Below are positions 38,932-48,637 of a stretch of 64,000 nt of DNA, in pieces. The stretch spans positions 23,594 through 87,593 of the forward strand of contig VHBB01000007.1 in assembly GCA_016872155.1 (NCBI GenBank). Reading direction: 5' to 3'. Below the pieces are notes generated by a model. The model did not search any database. It was not told where the DNA came from and saw only the letters and a program-made list of their open reading frames with translations. The position numbers were made by a program, and so were the translations under genes. Position 1 is the first letter of the stretch. Each line of letters begins with the position of its first letter. Source of the DNA: Sphingomonadales bacterium (GTDB taxonomy: Bacteria > Bacteroidota > Bacteroidia > Chitinophagales > Chitinophagaceae).

Positions 38932-39639
38932 TTAACGCCGATAGGGATTATAGTACCAAGAGCCGTCGATCTCTCGAACAATATTTTCGATGTCACGGTC
39001 GGTTCTGTTAAGAGCCAGGTTCCAGTCTTGTTTTAGATTACCACCAAAGAAAAAGGCAATGGTCTGATAAAGTCTGGCATTAATGGTGCCTTTGAACTCT
39101 TTGAGTATCTCGTAACAATTGTTTCCGGTTTGTCGGTTGATGAGTTTCATTAAGATCTTGCCCTGGTAAACCGAAAGGTTGGTCAGCGGCTCGGTAAACT
39201 GATCACGTAATTCTTTTTCGCGGGTCTTAATTGTGCTGCGCCGATCTTTCTTAGATCGAACGTTCTCGAGCTCCAGATTGATCTGGTTAATGGTAAAGCC
39301 GGCCACTCGGGCATAGGGATAGGTAACGTAAACGGCATTGCGCAAGCGGTTCCAAGCGGCAATATGTTTTTGAAGTTGATCGGGGCTCAGGTTCGATACC
39401 CAGGCCATTTCTTCTTCTTTGTAACTGACCACTTCGTTTTTGTACCAAATAGCGGGAACAACGATGGTGTCATTGGGTCCCCAACGCTTCATTCGCTCTG
39501 CCAGCGGAGGAATGGGGAGCAGACTATCGCTAGAAACGATGGGTAGGGTCGATGCTTGTGCCGCAGCCGGTAACGAGGCCACCTGTAGCGCAGCCAGCAG
39601 CCATCCCAAAAAGTAATATGTTGTAGCGCTGCTTTTCAT
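38932..39639 (-). CDS. DUF4294 domain-containing exported protein
   Basis: Start MKSSATTYYF at 39639 with signal peptide; YPYARVAGFTINQINLELE, IKTREKELRDQFTEPLTNLSVYQGKILMKLINRQTGNNCYEI. Confidence 0.8.
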   Translation of the reverse strand: MKSSATTYYFLGWLLAALQVASLPAAAQASTLPIVSSDSLLPIPPLAERMKRWGPNDTIVVPAIWYKNEVVSYKEEEMAWVSNLSPDQLQKHIAAWNRLRNAVYVTYPYARVAGFTINQINLELENVRSKKDRRSTIKTREKELRDQFTEPLTNLSVYQGKILMKLINRQTGNNCYEILKEFKGTINARLYQTIAFFFGGNLKQDWNLALNRTDRDIENIVREIDGSWYYNPYRR

Positions 39640-39640
39640 A

Positions 39641-42106
39641 TTAGACGGCCTCTTGGGGCGTACGTAGTATACGCCATCTTCGCGCCATGCTAATGAGCAG
39701 GCCAATGGCGGTAATCCATACGCCGTACCAAAGTACTTTTATAAAGGGATATTTATAGGCTTTTAACGTTACATATTGTAAAAGGGCATCGCTCTCTTTA
39801 ATGCCCAGCTCTACCGATCCGTCGGGAAAAACGCGTTGAAGTTGAACGATCATTCCTTCGGACATGATCGTATCGGGCAGCGGTATCCACTGACCTTTGG
39901 CCACCGCACTGCGCAGGGTTAGCTGGTACGAGGTGCCGGTGGCGGCTTGTACCGTTACGGGCAGTTCGTAGAGTTTACCATCTTTTCCAAACAAATTTTC
40001 GGGTACGCTATCACGTGCGCTAAGCGCTTGTAAAAACAAAGTGCCTTTCGAATAGAACAACGTATCACCCGATTTTCTTGCATAGGGAACAAAGCGACTG
40101 GTATCTGCTGCATTCTCGGGATTCGGAATAGATGTGATGTACGTGAAAATATCGTGGCTCCAATAATGACGGGCATCCGGATTAGCCATCAGTCCTTCGT
40201 TTCCTTTATAATTTACAAAGGCATTGGGAGTAAGTAAAAAGGAATCCTGGCCACTCTTGTTTGTAAAGAGAACCTTGTAGTACCAGAGTTGTTTTTTGGG
40301 ATGGGCCGAATCGCCCAGATAGGTCAGGGTGTAGTTGGCCATATTGACCGGCATGTCCTTGATCAGGGTCAGATTCTCTCTGGGATTTTCTCCTTCGGCC
40401 AGCGGAGCCGGTATGCCATCTATGTTGTTCGATATAATTTCTTTGTTCGAAGAAGAAATAAAGATACCCAGTAGCACCAGGGCAAAGCCCACGTGCGCCA
40501 CCGAGCCACCCGCATTCTTTAGCTTTCCGCTGGCGCCGATCCAGATGTAAGAAAGGTTAGCGACAAGAGCATAAAGACTCAAGAGTACGGCCAGCCATAT
40601 CGAGGCTTCGAAGACGGGCCCCTTGCGATTATAATCAATACCAATTAGCCAGGCAAATAACGCGTATAGAACAACGGTGATGAGCAGGGGCGTGAGCATC
40701 TTTTTCCAGAAAAAAGAAGTCTCGGTGTGCTTGTATTTAAAGTACTGGGTAAGGGCGGTCAACAGGGCCACAATAATGGCTACATAGATCTGAATGCTGT
40801 TGTAAGAGAACTCTACATCTTCTGGAGGCGCCAGGTTGGTACCGAATAATTTATTGAATACCGGAAGCGAAGTTTGTCCAATAATAACCAGGGCCGACAG
40901 AAAAAAAAGTAACGAGCCGATGAACATCCAAAATTCACGACTGCTTATCTCTTCTTCTTTTTGCGGGCTGGGAATCTGTTTGTAGCGAATGGCCAGCCAG
41001 CCGAGCGAGGGAAGAGTAAACAAACTTACAAAGGCGAGTAGTTGCCAGTTCATACCCAGATCGGTAAAGGCATGAACGGATGTTTCTCCTAAGATGCCGC
41101 TTCTGGTAAGAAAGGTGGAGTAGAGAACAAAAAGAAATCCCAGTATAAAGAATAGGTAGGTAGCCCTTAGTGAATGCTTTGTTGATTTATAGATTAACAG
41201 CGTGTGCAATCCGGCTACACCGATCATCCAAGGTACTAGCGATGCATTTTCTACCGGATCCCAAGCCCAGTAACCACCAAAGCTTAGTGACTCATAGGCC
41301 CACATGCCTCCCATCATAATGCCAACCCCCAACACGGCCGTAGAGAATAGGGCCCAGGGAAGTGCTTCGGCAGCCCATCCTCCGTAATTTTTTTTCCAGA
41401 GCCCGGCTATAGCGAACGCAAATGGAATAAGGGTAGAGGCAAATCCCATAAACAATACCGGTGGGTGAATGACCATCCAATAATTCTGCAATAGCGGATT
41501 TAGATCGTTGCCGTCTTTGATGCTGCTTAGATAATCGGGGCGAAGCGGCTGCGAAAGATCGAAATTTAAATGCAGGGCAGGGGCATTGTCGAGCACGCCA
41601 CTGTCGCGTAGCAATAGAAAAGGATTCGATCCCATTTTCCAGCCCAGTATGTACAACCCGGTAATCATGGTCGATAAGGCAAACTGCGCCAGACTCAGTA
41701 CGCTCATAACCGGGGCATGCCAGGTCGTTTGTCTTCGTAGCAGTATCAATCCTAAAATGCTGTGGCAAGTCATCCACAATAAAAAACTTCCCTCTTGTCC
41801 TTCCCAAATGGCGGCCAGCAGGTATTTGAATTCAAGCGAACGGCTACTGTGTTTCCAGGCGTAGTGATATTCAAAAAGATGTTGTTGCAGTAAATAGACC
41901 AGTAAACCAAAGATGGCGAATACCGCCAGCGATTGGGTGGTAAAGGCCACTTGCCCCAGCCGGTACCAGGCGGCCTGGTCGTTGGGTTCTTGCGAGCGCG
42001 TAGCGCGGGCAAACGAAAAGCTGGCTACAGCGGCGGCTATCAGCGAAAGCACAATAGAAAAATTTCCTAACTGTCCGTAGATAAGATGCTCTCCGGTATA
42101 GCTCAT
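39641..42106 (-). CDS. ccsA: Cytochrome c biogenesis protein CcsA/CcmF
   Basis: WEGQEGSFLLW, FGGYWAWDPVENASLVPWMIG tryptophan-rich motif, many TMs. Confidence 0.93.
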   Translation of the reverse strand: MSYTGEHLIYGQLGNFSIVLSLIAAAVASFSFARATRSQEPNDQAAWYRLGQVAFTTQSLAVFAIFGLLVYLLQQHLFEYHYAWKHSSRSLEFKYLLAAIWEGQEGSFLLWMTCHSILGLILLRRQTTWHAPVMSVLSLAQFALSTMITGLYILGWKMGSNPFLLLRDSGVLDNAPALHLNFDLSQPLRPDYLSSIKDGNDLNPLLQNYWMVIHPPVLFMGFASTLIPFAFAIAGLWKKNYGGWAAEALPWALFSTAVLGVGIMMGGMWAYESLSFGGYWAWDPVENASLVPWMIGVAGLHTLLIYKSTKHSLRATYLFFILGFLFVLYSTFLTRSGILGETSVHAFTDLGMNWQLLAFVSLFTLPSLGWLAIRYKQIPSPQKEEEISSREFWMFIGSLLFFLSALVIIGQTSLPVFNKLFGTNLAPPEDVEFSYNSIQIYVAIIVALLTALTQYFKYKHTETSFFWKKMLTPLLITVVLYALFAWLIGIDYNRKGPVFEASIWLAVLLSLYALVANLSYIWIGASGKLKNAGGSVAHVGFALVLLGIFISSSNKEIISNNIDGIPAPLAEGENPRENLTLIKDMPVNMANYTLTYLGDSAHPKKQLWYYKVLFTNKSGQDSFLLTPNAFVNYKGNEGLMANPDARHYWSHDIFTYITSIPNPENAADTSRFVPYARKSGDTLFYSKGTLFLQALSARDSVPENLFGKDGKLYELPVTVQAATGTSYQLTLRSAVAKGQWIPLPDTIMSEGMIVQLQRVFPDGSVELGIKESDALLQYVTLKAYKYPFIKVLWYGVWITAIGLLISMARRWRILRTPQEAV

Positions 42107-42115
42107 GTGCTGCGT

Positions 42116-42550
42116 TTATTGGGTAGAACCGTTGGTGCGGGGGTCAGCAATAGAGCCGGGGTGCGTTTTGCCCTGCGCCTCGGCTTCTTTGTATTTAGAC
42201 GGGCACTTGGTTTGAATCTCTTCGCATTCAAATTGCCCTTCTTTGTACTTTCCTTTAAGTACGATCTTCTCGCTCATCTCGAGATTATCGGGTTTGGCGC
42301 TATGATATATGACCTTGACGGAAGCGCCCAGTGAGTCAACCGCTGTAAAGCTTAAATAGTTGGGGTTGTTGAGAGCATCGTATTCTATGGGGGCCGATTT
42401 GTCGAGTTTAGCCATGAGGTGCACAAATTTTCCGGGCTTCTCTTTGGCAGTTTCGATGGTATCGTAGGTACTCGTCGTGTTGGTAAAACTAATCAGCACG
42501 GCTATGCTGATGGCGATCAAAACCAGTAAAACAAGGTGTAGCTTTTTCAT
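42116..42550 (-). CDS. ccmE: Cytochrome c maturation protein CcmE
   Basis: N-terminal TM, LSFTAVDSLGASVKVIYHSAKPDNL...VLKGKYKEGQFECEEIQTKCPSKY. Confidence 0.85.
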   Translation of the reverse strand: MKKLHLVLLVLIAISIAVLISFTNTTSTYDTIETAKEKPGKFVHLMAKLDKSAPIEYDALNNPNYLSFTAVDSLGASVKVIYHSAKPDNLEMSEKIVLKGKYKEGQFECEEIQTKCPSKYKEAEAQGKTHPGSIADPRTNGSTQ

Positions 42551-42652
42551 GGCCAAAAATTCTTGGCAAAGGTAGGTCAATTTGCCCTGTGGCCGGGACG
42601 TTCTACGCCCCTGAATCGTTAAAATTCAGTGGGGTGGAGCAGCCCGGCTCCT

Positions 42653-42660
42653 TATCTTTG
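42653..42660 (+). promoter_or_regulatory. -7 box TATCTTTG upstream of acyl-CoA dehydrogenase
   Basis: TAnnTTTG motif 37 nt upstream of ATG 42698; no clear -33 element. Confidence 0.4.
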
Positions 42661-42697
42661 CAAAACTAACACTTGTTTGCTTCTAAATTAGCCACTT

Positions 42698-43852
42698 ATG
42701 CAGTTTCAGCTTACCGAAGAGCAATTGATGATCCAGCAGGCCGCACGCGATTTTGCCCGCCAGCAATGTCTTCCCGGCGTTATTGAGCGCGACGAAAAAC
42801 AACAGTTTCCCAAAGAACAGGTGCTTCAGTTGGCCGATCTGGGGTTTATGGGTATGATGGTCGACCCGGCCTACGGAGGCGCCGGTTTGGATACGGTCAG
42901 TTACGTATTGGCCATGGAAGAGATTAGTAAGGTCGACGCCAGCACCAGCGTATGTATGAGTGTAAACAATAGTCTGGTTTGTTATGGGCTGCAAGAATTC
43001 GGTACCGAGCAACAAAAGCAACAGTACCTGACCCCGCTGGCCCGCGGAAAAAAAGATAATGATCTTTACATCGGAGCCTTTATGCTCAGCGAACCCGAGG
43101 CCGGAAGCGATGCTACCTCTCAGCGTACCACAGCCGAAGATAAAGGCGATTATTATTTACTAAACGGAACCAAGAACTGGATCACCAATGGCGGCACGGC
43201 CTCGGTGTATTTGGTAATGGCGCAGACCGATCCCGCCAAAGGTTCAAAAGGTATCAACTGTCTGATCGTAGAAAAGAATTGGCCCGGCGTAGTGGTAGCG
43301 GCCAAAGAAAATAAAATGGGTATTCGCGCCAGTGATACACATACTGTCATGTTCAATGATGTAAAAGTGCCCAAAGAAAATCGAATCGGCGCCGATGGAT
43401 TTGGATTTACGTTTGCCATGAAGACCCTGGCCGGTGGGCGCATCGGCATTGCCGCACAGGCACTGGGTATTGCCAGTGGTTCGCTTGAATTCTCAACCGA
43501 CTATGCCAAAACCCGCAAAGCCTTTGGTACCGAGATCATGAATCACCAGATCATCGCCTTTAAATTGGCCGATATGGCTACTCGTGTCGATGCAGCGCGC
43601 CTGTTATGCCTTAAAGCGGCCTGGCACAAAGACAATGGGCAAGATTATATCATCAGTTCTTCGATGGCCAAGGTGTTTGCCTCTGAGACCGCCATGTGGG
43701 CCAGTACCGAAGCCGTTCAAATTCATGGAGGCTATGGGTATGTCAAAGAATACCATGTTGAACGGTTGATGCGTGATGCCAAGATTACGCAGATTTATGA
43801 AGGAACCAGCGAAGTGCAGCGTATCGTTATCAGCAGAGGTATTTTAAAGTAA
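42698..43852 (+). CDS. Acyl-CoA dehydrogenase
   Basis: MQFQLTEEQLMIQQAARDFARQ, AFMLSEPEAGSDA, QIHGGYGYVKEYHVERLMRDAKITQIYEGTSEVQRIVISR. Confidence 0.97.
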   Translation: MQFQLTEEQLMIQQAARDFARQQCLPGVIERDEKQQFPKEQVLQLADLGFMGMMVDPAYGGAGLDTVSYVLAMEEISKVDASTSVCMSVNNSLVCYGLQEFGTEQQKQQYLTPLARGKKDNDLYIGAFMLSEPEAGSDATSQRTTAEDKGDYYLLNGTKNWITNGGTASVYLVMAQTDPAKGSKGINCLIVEKNWPGVVVAAKENKMGIRASDTHTVMFNDVKVPKENRIGADGFGFTFAMKTLAGGRIGIAAQALGIASGSLEFSTDYAKTRKAFGTEIMNHQIIAFKLADMATRVDAARLLCLKAAWHKDNGQDYIISSSMAKVFASETAMWASTEAVQIHGGYGYVKEYHVERLMRDAKITQIYEGTSEVQRIVISRGILK

Positions 43853-43861
43853 GTTTGCGGC

Positions 43862-44521
43862 ATGTCCGTTAACGTAAACGCCTACCAACAACTTAAAGCA
43901 TCGCTTACAGCGCAAGGAGTAACCTTGCTGGCGGTCTCTAAAAAAAAGCCGATTGCCGATATCGAAGCCCTTTATCAACTGGGTCATCGTGATTTTGCCG
44001 AGAACTATGTACAAGAGCTGGTAGAGAAACAACCCCAGCTACCTTCTGATATTCGCTGGTATTTTATCGGACACCTGCAACGTAACAAGGTAAAGTACAT
44101 TGCCCCCTTTTGCACGCAGATTCAAAGTGTAGACAGTCTCTCGCTGTTGCAAGAGATCAACAAGCAGGCGCAAAAATGCGGTCGTGTAATCGATGTGTTG
44201 TTGCAGGTGCATATCGCCAGCGAAGAGACCAAGTTCGGTTTCGATGAGCAAGAAGTGTTTTCAGTATTGGAGCAGGGGTCGCTCTATGCTAATGTTCGTA
44301 TAAAAGGATTGATGGGGATGGCCAGCTTTACCGAAAACACCGACCAGGTTCAGCGCGAGTTTTCGACGCTCAAATCAATATTCGATCGAGCCCGCCAGCA
44401 GTTTACGGAGCTTTCGCTCGACACCTTGTCTATGGGAATGAGTGGTGATTACCCGTTGGCCCTTAGATGGGGTAGTACAATGGTGCGGGTTGGCAGCCTT
44501 CTTTTTGGCGCGCGCTCCTAA
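43862..44521 (+). CDS. YggS family PLP-binding protein
   Basis: LLAVSKKKPIADIEALYQLGHRDFAENYVQEL, WYFIGHLQRNK, LSMGMSGDYPLALRWGSTMVRVGSLLFG. Confidence 0.95.
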   Translation: MSVNVNAYQQLKASLTAQGVTLLAVSKKKPIADIEALYQLGHRDFAENYVQELVEKQPQLPSDIRWYFIGHLQRNKVKYIAPFCTQIQSVDSLSLLQEINKQAQKCGRVIDVLLQVHIASEETKFGFDEQEVFSVLEQGSLYANVRIKGLMGMASFTENTDQVQREFSTLKSIFDRARQQFTELSLDTLSMGMSGDYPLALRWGSTMVRVGSLLFGARS

Positions 44522-44557
44522 TCTTCTTAGCTTAGAAGATAAATTCAAGTAAACGCG

Positions 44558-46453
44558 ATGAAAAAATTTCTAGTATTCGGGTTGGCCTTGGCCGCCTGCC
44601 TCGATCTTTTTGCCCAGCGCCCCAACGAAGATTCGCTCTATATGCGGGCGCATTATAACAAGGCTGAGTATCGGGTGCGCATGCGCGATGGCGTTCATCT
44701 TTTTTTAGTGATCTATACACCTAAGGATACTACCAAAAAATATCCGATCCTTCTAAACCGTACCTGTTACAATGCGTCGGAGTACGGCGATTTTAAAACG
44801 AATAATCATCCCTCCCGTACCCTGGTCAAAGAGGGTTATATCCTGGCTTTTCAGGATGTGCGCGGTCGCTATATGAGCGAGGGTGTCTTCAATAACATGA
44901 CCCCCAACATTCCGGGAAACGATCCCCGCAGTAGCAGGGATATCGACGAGAGTTCCGATACCTGGGATACCATCGACTGGATGACCCGACAGTTGCCGGG
45001 CAACAATGGTCGGGTGGGAATCTATGGTATTTCGTATCCGGGCTTTTATTCGGCGGCTTCTTTGCCCGACGCGCATCCTGCGCTAAAAGCGGTGTCACCA
45101 CAAGCGCCCATCTCTGATTTTTTCTTTGATGATTTTCATCATATGGGCGCTTACCTGCAGAGCTATACGGCTGCATTTGCCGTATTTGGTTATCAAAAAA
45201 GCGATACGACCCGTCAAGATTGGTATGCGCCGCAGTTGATGCGCTTTTATGAAAAGCCAGTAGCAGACGGATATGATTTTCATTTGCAACAAGGCCCGCT
45301 AAGTTCTTTTACCGAAAAATATCATAACGATAATTTTTTCTGGAAGCAGATCATCGATCATCCCAACTATGATAGTTTTTGGCAAAAAAGAAGTTTGTTG
45401 CCGCACTTGACTAATATAAAACCCGCCGTGCTGACCGTAGGAGGTTGGTTCGATGCAGAAGACCTCTATGGCCCGCTTAATATTTATAAAAAAATAGAGC
45501 GCTCTACGCCCGGTGCGCGCAATAGCATTGTAATGGGCCCGTGGGGGCATGGGGATTGGTCTCGTGATGGAGTAAAATCGATTCACAATCATCTTTATTT
45601 TGGAGATAGCATCGCTCAATTTTTTCAACGCGATGTCGAGGCTCGATTTTTTGCCCATCATCTCAAAGACGAAAAAGATCCGGCCTTGCCCGAGGCCCTC
45701 ATGTACAATACGGGTACCAAGAACTGGGAACGTTTCTCGCAATGGCCTCCGGCCGACATTCCCCCTGCGCAGCTTTATTTTGGAGAGGGCGGAAGGCTCA
45801 GTATCAATAAACCCCTTCGGGCCGATGCGCAGTTTCGCTATGTATCCGATCCTGCCAAGCCGGTGCCCTATACTTCGCAGACCGAGGGACTCACCTTTAC
45901 GCCCCGTAATTTTATGAGCGACGACCAACGCGAAGCGTCCCGTCGCCCCGATGTACTCACCTTCTCTACACCGGTATTAGATAACGATCTTACATTGGCC
46001 GGCGAAATAATGGCCAAACTCAAGGTGATCTTATCGACGACCGATGCCGATTTTGTCGTCAAGCTTATTGATGTGTATCCAGACGATCATCCAAATTATG
46101 CACACAACCCCTCTACGGTCAAAATGGGCGGATACCAGCAGCTTGTTCGGCACGAGGTTTTTAGAGGAAGATTCCGCAACAGCTTTGAGAAGCCTGAGCC
46201 TTTTGTTCCTGGCGAGCCCACCGATCTGCAGATTCCGTTGCAAGATATTTTGCATACGTTCAAAAAAGGACACCGCGTTATGATACAGGTGCACAGCACT
46301 TGGTTTCCGTACATCGATCGAAATCCTCAGCAGTTTGTAGAGAATATCTACAAGGCAAAGGCCGAAGATTTTATTACGGCCGAGATCAAGGTATTGGGAA
46401 GTTCCTCCGTTACCGTGGGCGGTGCCGCGGCCGCCACCAAAAAAGGATTTTAA
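44558..46453 (+). CDS. CocE/NonD family hydrolase, exported
   Basis: GRYMSEGVF, NGRVGIYGISYPGFYSAASL, GWFDAEDLYG, GPWGHGDW. Confidence 0.94.
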   Translation: MKKFLVFGLALAACLDLFAQRPNEDSLYMRAHYNKAEYRVRMRDGVHLFLVIYTPKDTTKKYPILLNRTCYNASEYGDFKTNNHPSRTLVKEGYILAFQDVRGRYMSEGVFNNMTPNIPGNDPRSSRDIDESSDTWDTIDWMTRQLPGNNGRVGIYGISYPGFYSAASLPDAHPALKAVSPQAPISDFFFDDFHHMGAYLQSYTAAFAVFGYQKSDTTRQDWYAPQLMRFYEKPVADGYDFHLQQGPLSSFTEKYHNDNFFWKQIIDHPNYDSFWQKRSLLPHLTNIKPAVLTVGGWFDAEDLYGPLNIYKKIERSTPGARNSIVMGPWGHGDWSRDGVKSIHNHLYFGDSIAQFFQRDVEARFFAHHLKDEKDPALPEALMYNTGTKNWERFSQWPPADIPPAQLYFGEGGRLSINKPLRADAQFRYVSDPAKPVPYTSQTEGLTFTPRNFMSDDQREASRRPDVLTFSTPVLDNDLTLAGEIMAKLKVILSTTDADFVVKLIDVYPDDHPNYAHNPSTVKMGGYQQLVRHEVFRGRFRNSFEKPEPFVPGEPTDLQIPLQDILHTFKKGHRVMIQVHSTWFPYIDRNPQQFVENIYKAKAEDFITAEIKVLGSSSVTVGGAAAATKKGF

Positions 46454-46959
46454 TGTCGGTGGCCCATTCGCTGATCAGCAAGTATCAGTTGCAACCACAT
46501 CCCGAAGGAGGCTACTACCGCTCTACCTATCGGTCTCCACTGGTGTTGCCGTCTTCTTCTTTGCCATTGGTATTTGGCGGCGAGCGCCCCGTGTCTAGCG
46601 CTATCTATTTTTTGTTAGAGCAAGGAGACTTCTCTGCCTTTCATCGTATTAAAAGTGATGAATGCTGGCATTTTTACCAAGGCGATCCGCTCTGGATTCA
46701 TTGCCTGGATCGGCAGGGTCAATACAAACGTTACACATTGGGGGCGGGCTCCCAGGCCGATTATAATTATCAACTGGTGGTGCCGGCGGGAACCTGGTTT
46801 GCCAGTGAGCCTGCTCCCGATGCAGCTTACTCTTTTGTCGGTTGCACGGTATCGCCCGGCTTCGACTTTGCCGATCTCGAACTGGCCGGTGCAACCGACC
46901 TGGCGGCTGCGTATCCCGACCACCAAGCGTTGATCTATTCGCGATGCCGCTTACCGTAA
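46453..46959 (+). CDS. Cupin domain-containing protein (DUF985)
   Basis: LQPHPEGGYYRSTYRS, SAIYFLLEQGDFSAFHRIKSDECWHFYQGDPLWIH; ATG overlaps upstream stop (TAATG). Confidence 0.92.
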   Translation: MSVAHSLISKYQLQPHPEGGYYRSTYRSPLVLPSSSLPLVFGGERPVSSAIYFLLEQGDFSAFHRIKSDECWHFYQGDPLWIHCLDRQGQYKRYTLGAGSQADYNYQLVVPAGTWFASEPAPDAAYSFVGCTVSPGFDFADLELAGATDLAAAYPDHQALIYSRCRLP

Positions 46960-46990
46960 TTAAAGTATCTTCGTGGCCATTTTAATGGCC

Positions 46991-48637
46991 ATGTCCGAAG
47001 CAAAAAGTTTAAATTTTATAGAAGAGATCATCGAAGCCGATCTGCAGTCGGGCAAACATGCCTCGATTGTAACCCGCTTTCCGCCCGAGCCCAATGGGTA
47101 TTTGCATATTGGGCATGCTTCGAGTATTTGTTTGAATTTCGGTCTTACCCAAACCTTTCCGGGGTATACGAACCTTCGATTTGACGACACCAATCCCTCT
47201 ACCGAAGACACCGAGTACGTAGAAAGCATAAAAGAGGATGTACGCTGGCTGGGTTTTGAATGGAAGAATGAGCGCTACGCCAGTGACTATTTCGATCAGC
47301 TATACGATTTTGCCTTGCAGCTTATTCAAAAGGGATTCGCTTATGTAGACGATAGCACACCCGAAGAGATCGCGGCACTCAAGGGTACGCCTACCACACC
47401 CGGAACCGATAGCCATTATCGCCATCGTACGGTGCAAGAGAACCTGGATCTATTTACCCGCATGCGTAACGGCGAATTTCCGGATGGTGCCCGTACCTTG
47501 CGGGCCCGTATCGATATGCAACATATCAATATGCTCATGCGAGATCCTATCTTGTATCGTATTAAGCATGCACATCATCACCGCACGGGTAACAAATGGT
47601 GCATCTATCCCATGTACGATTTTGCACACGGACAAAGCGACGCGATCGAGCAGGTTACCCATTCTATTTGTACCATGGAGTTTGTGCCGCACCGTGAATT
47701 GTATGATTGGCTAATCAATACGTTATCGCTTTATCCTTCTCGGCAATACGAGTTTGCCCGCCGAAATATCAATTATACCGTTACAAGCAAGCGAAAACTA
47801 TTGCAGCTGGTGCAAGAACGAAAGGTCAGTGGGTGGGACGATCCGCGCATGCCCACGATCAGCGGGCTGCGTAGAAGGGGCTATACGCCCAAGAGCATAA
47901 GGGCCTTTTGCGAACGAATTGGAATTGCCAAGCGCGATAATTTGGTCGATGTGGGATTGCTGGAGTTTTGTGTGCGCGAAGATCTTAATCAGATCGCACT
48001 TCGAAGAATGGTGGTCTTTGATCCTGTAAAATTGGTACTTACCGATTACACAGGTGTCGAGTGGCTACAGACCGAGAACAATCCCGAAGATCCATCGGCC
48101 GGAACCAGAGAGATTCCCTTTAGCAACACGCTTTATATCGAGCGCGACGACTTTATGGAGCAGCCACCAAAAAAATATTTTCGATTGGCTCCCGGCCAAC
48201 TGGTTCGACTTAAGAGCGCATACATCGTTCGCTGCGATGAGGTCATCAAAGACGACCAGGGGGTTGTTCAAGAGATCCGCTGCAGTCATTTGCCCAATAG
48301 TAAAAGCGGTGCCGATACCAGTGGGGTGCATGTAAAGGGTACCTTGCACTGGGTCAGTGTTGCGCATGCACTCCCGGTCGAAGTGCGTTTATATGATCGT
48401 CTTTTTAGCGTAGAGGATCCTACCGACGAAACGGCCGACTTTATGCAGTATCTAAATTCACAATCGCTAACGACTGTGCCCACGGCCTATGCCGAGCCCT
48501 CTCTTGCGTCGGCCACGGCGCAAGACCGATTTCAGTTTATTCGTAAAGGGTACTTTGTAACCGATCGCGACAGTACAACGCAGCAACTGATCTTTAATCG
48601 CACCGTAGGATTAAAGGATACTTGGGCCAAGGGTTAG
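46991..48637 (+). CDS. glnS: Glutaminyl-tRNA synthetase
   Basis: TRFPPEPNGYLHIGHASSICLNFG (HIGH), VTSKRKL (KMSKS-like). Confidence 0.97.
   Translation: MSEAKSLNFIEEIIEADLQSGKHASIVTRFPPEPNGYLHIGHASSICLNFGLTQTFPGYTNLRFDDTNPSTEDTEYVESIKEDVRWLGFEWKNERYASDYFDQLYDFALQLIQKGFAYVDDSTPEEIAALKGTPTTPGTDSHYRHRTVQENLDLFTRMRNGEFPDGARTLRARIDMQHINMLMRDPILYRIKHAHHHRTGNKWCIYPMYDFAHGQSDAIEQVTHSICTMEFVPHRELYDWLINTLSLYPSRQYEFARRNINYTVTSKRKLLQLVQERKVSGWDDPRMPTISGLRRRGYTPKSIRAFCERIGIAKRDNLVDVGLLEFCVREDLNQIALRRMVVFDPVKLVLTDYTGVEWLQTENNPEDPSAGTREIPFSNTLYIERDDFMEQPPKKYFRLAPGQLVRLKSAYIVRCDEVIKDDQGVVQEIRCSHLPNSKSGADTSGVHVKGTLHWVSVAHALPVEVRLYDRLFSVEDPTDETADFMQYLNSQSLTTVPTAYAEPSLASATAQDRFQFIRKGYFVTDRDSTTQQLIFNRTVGLKDTWAKG

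Noticed and set aside
44521-44540. Inverted repeat ATCTTCT-TAGCTT-AGAAGAT between yggS and the CocE hydrolase
   Set aside because: Only a 7-bp A/T-rich stem with no T-tract; too weak to call a terminator or regulatory RNA.
17325-48637. Genome-wide reassignment of TAG to a sense codon
   Set aside because: TAG terminates the aldehyde dehydrogenase (17325-17327) and glnS (48635-48637) at natural protein ends.
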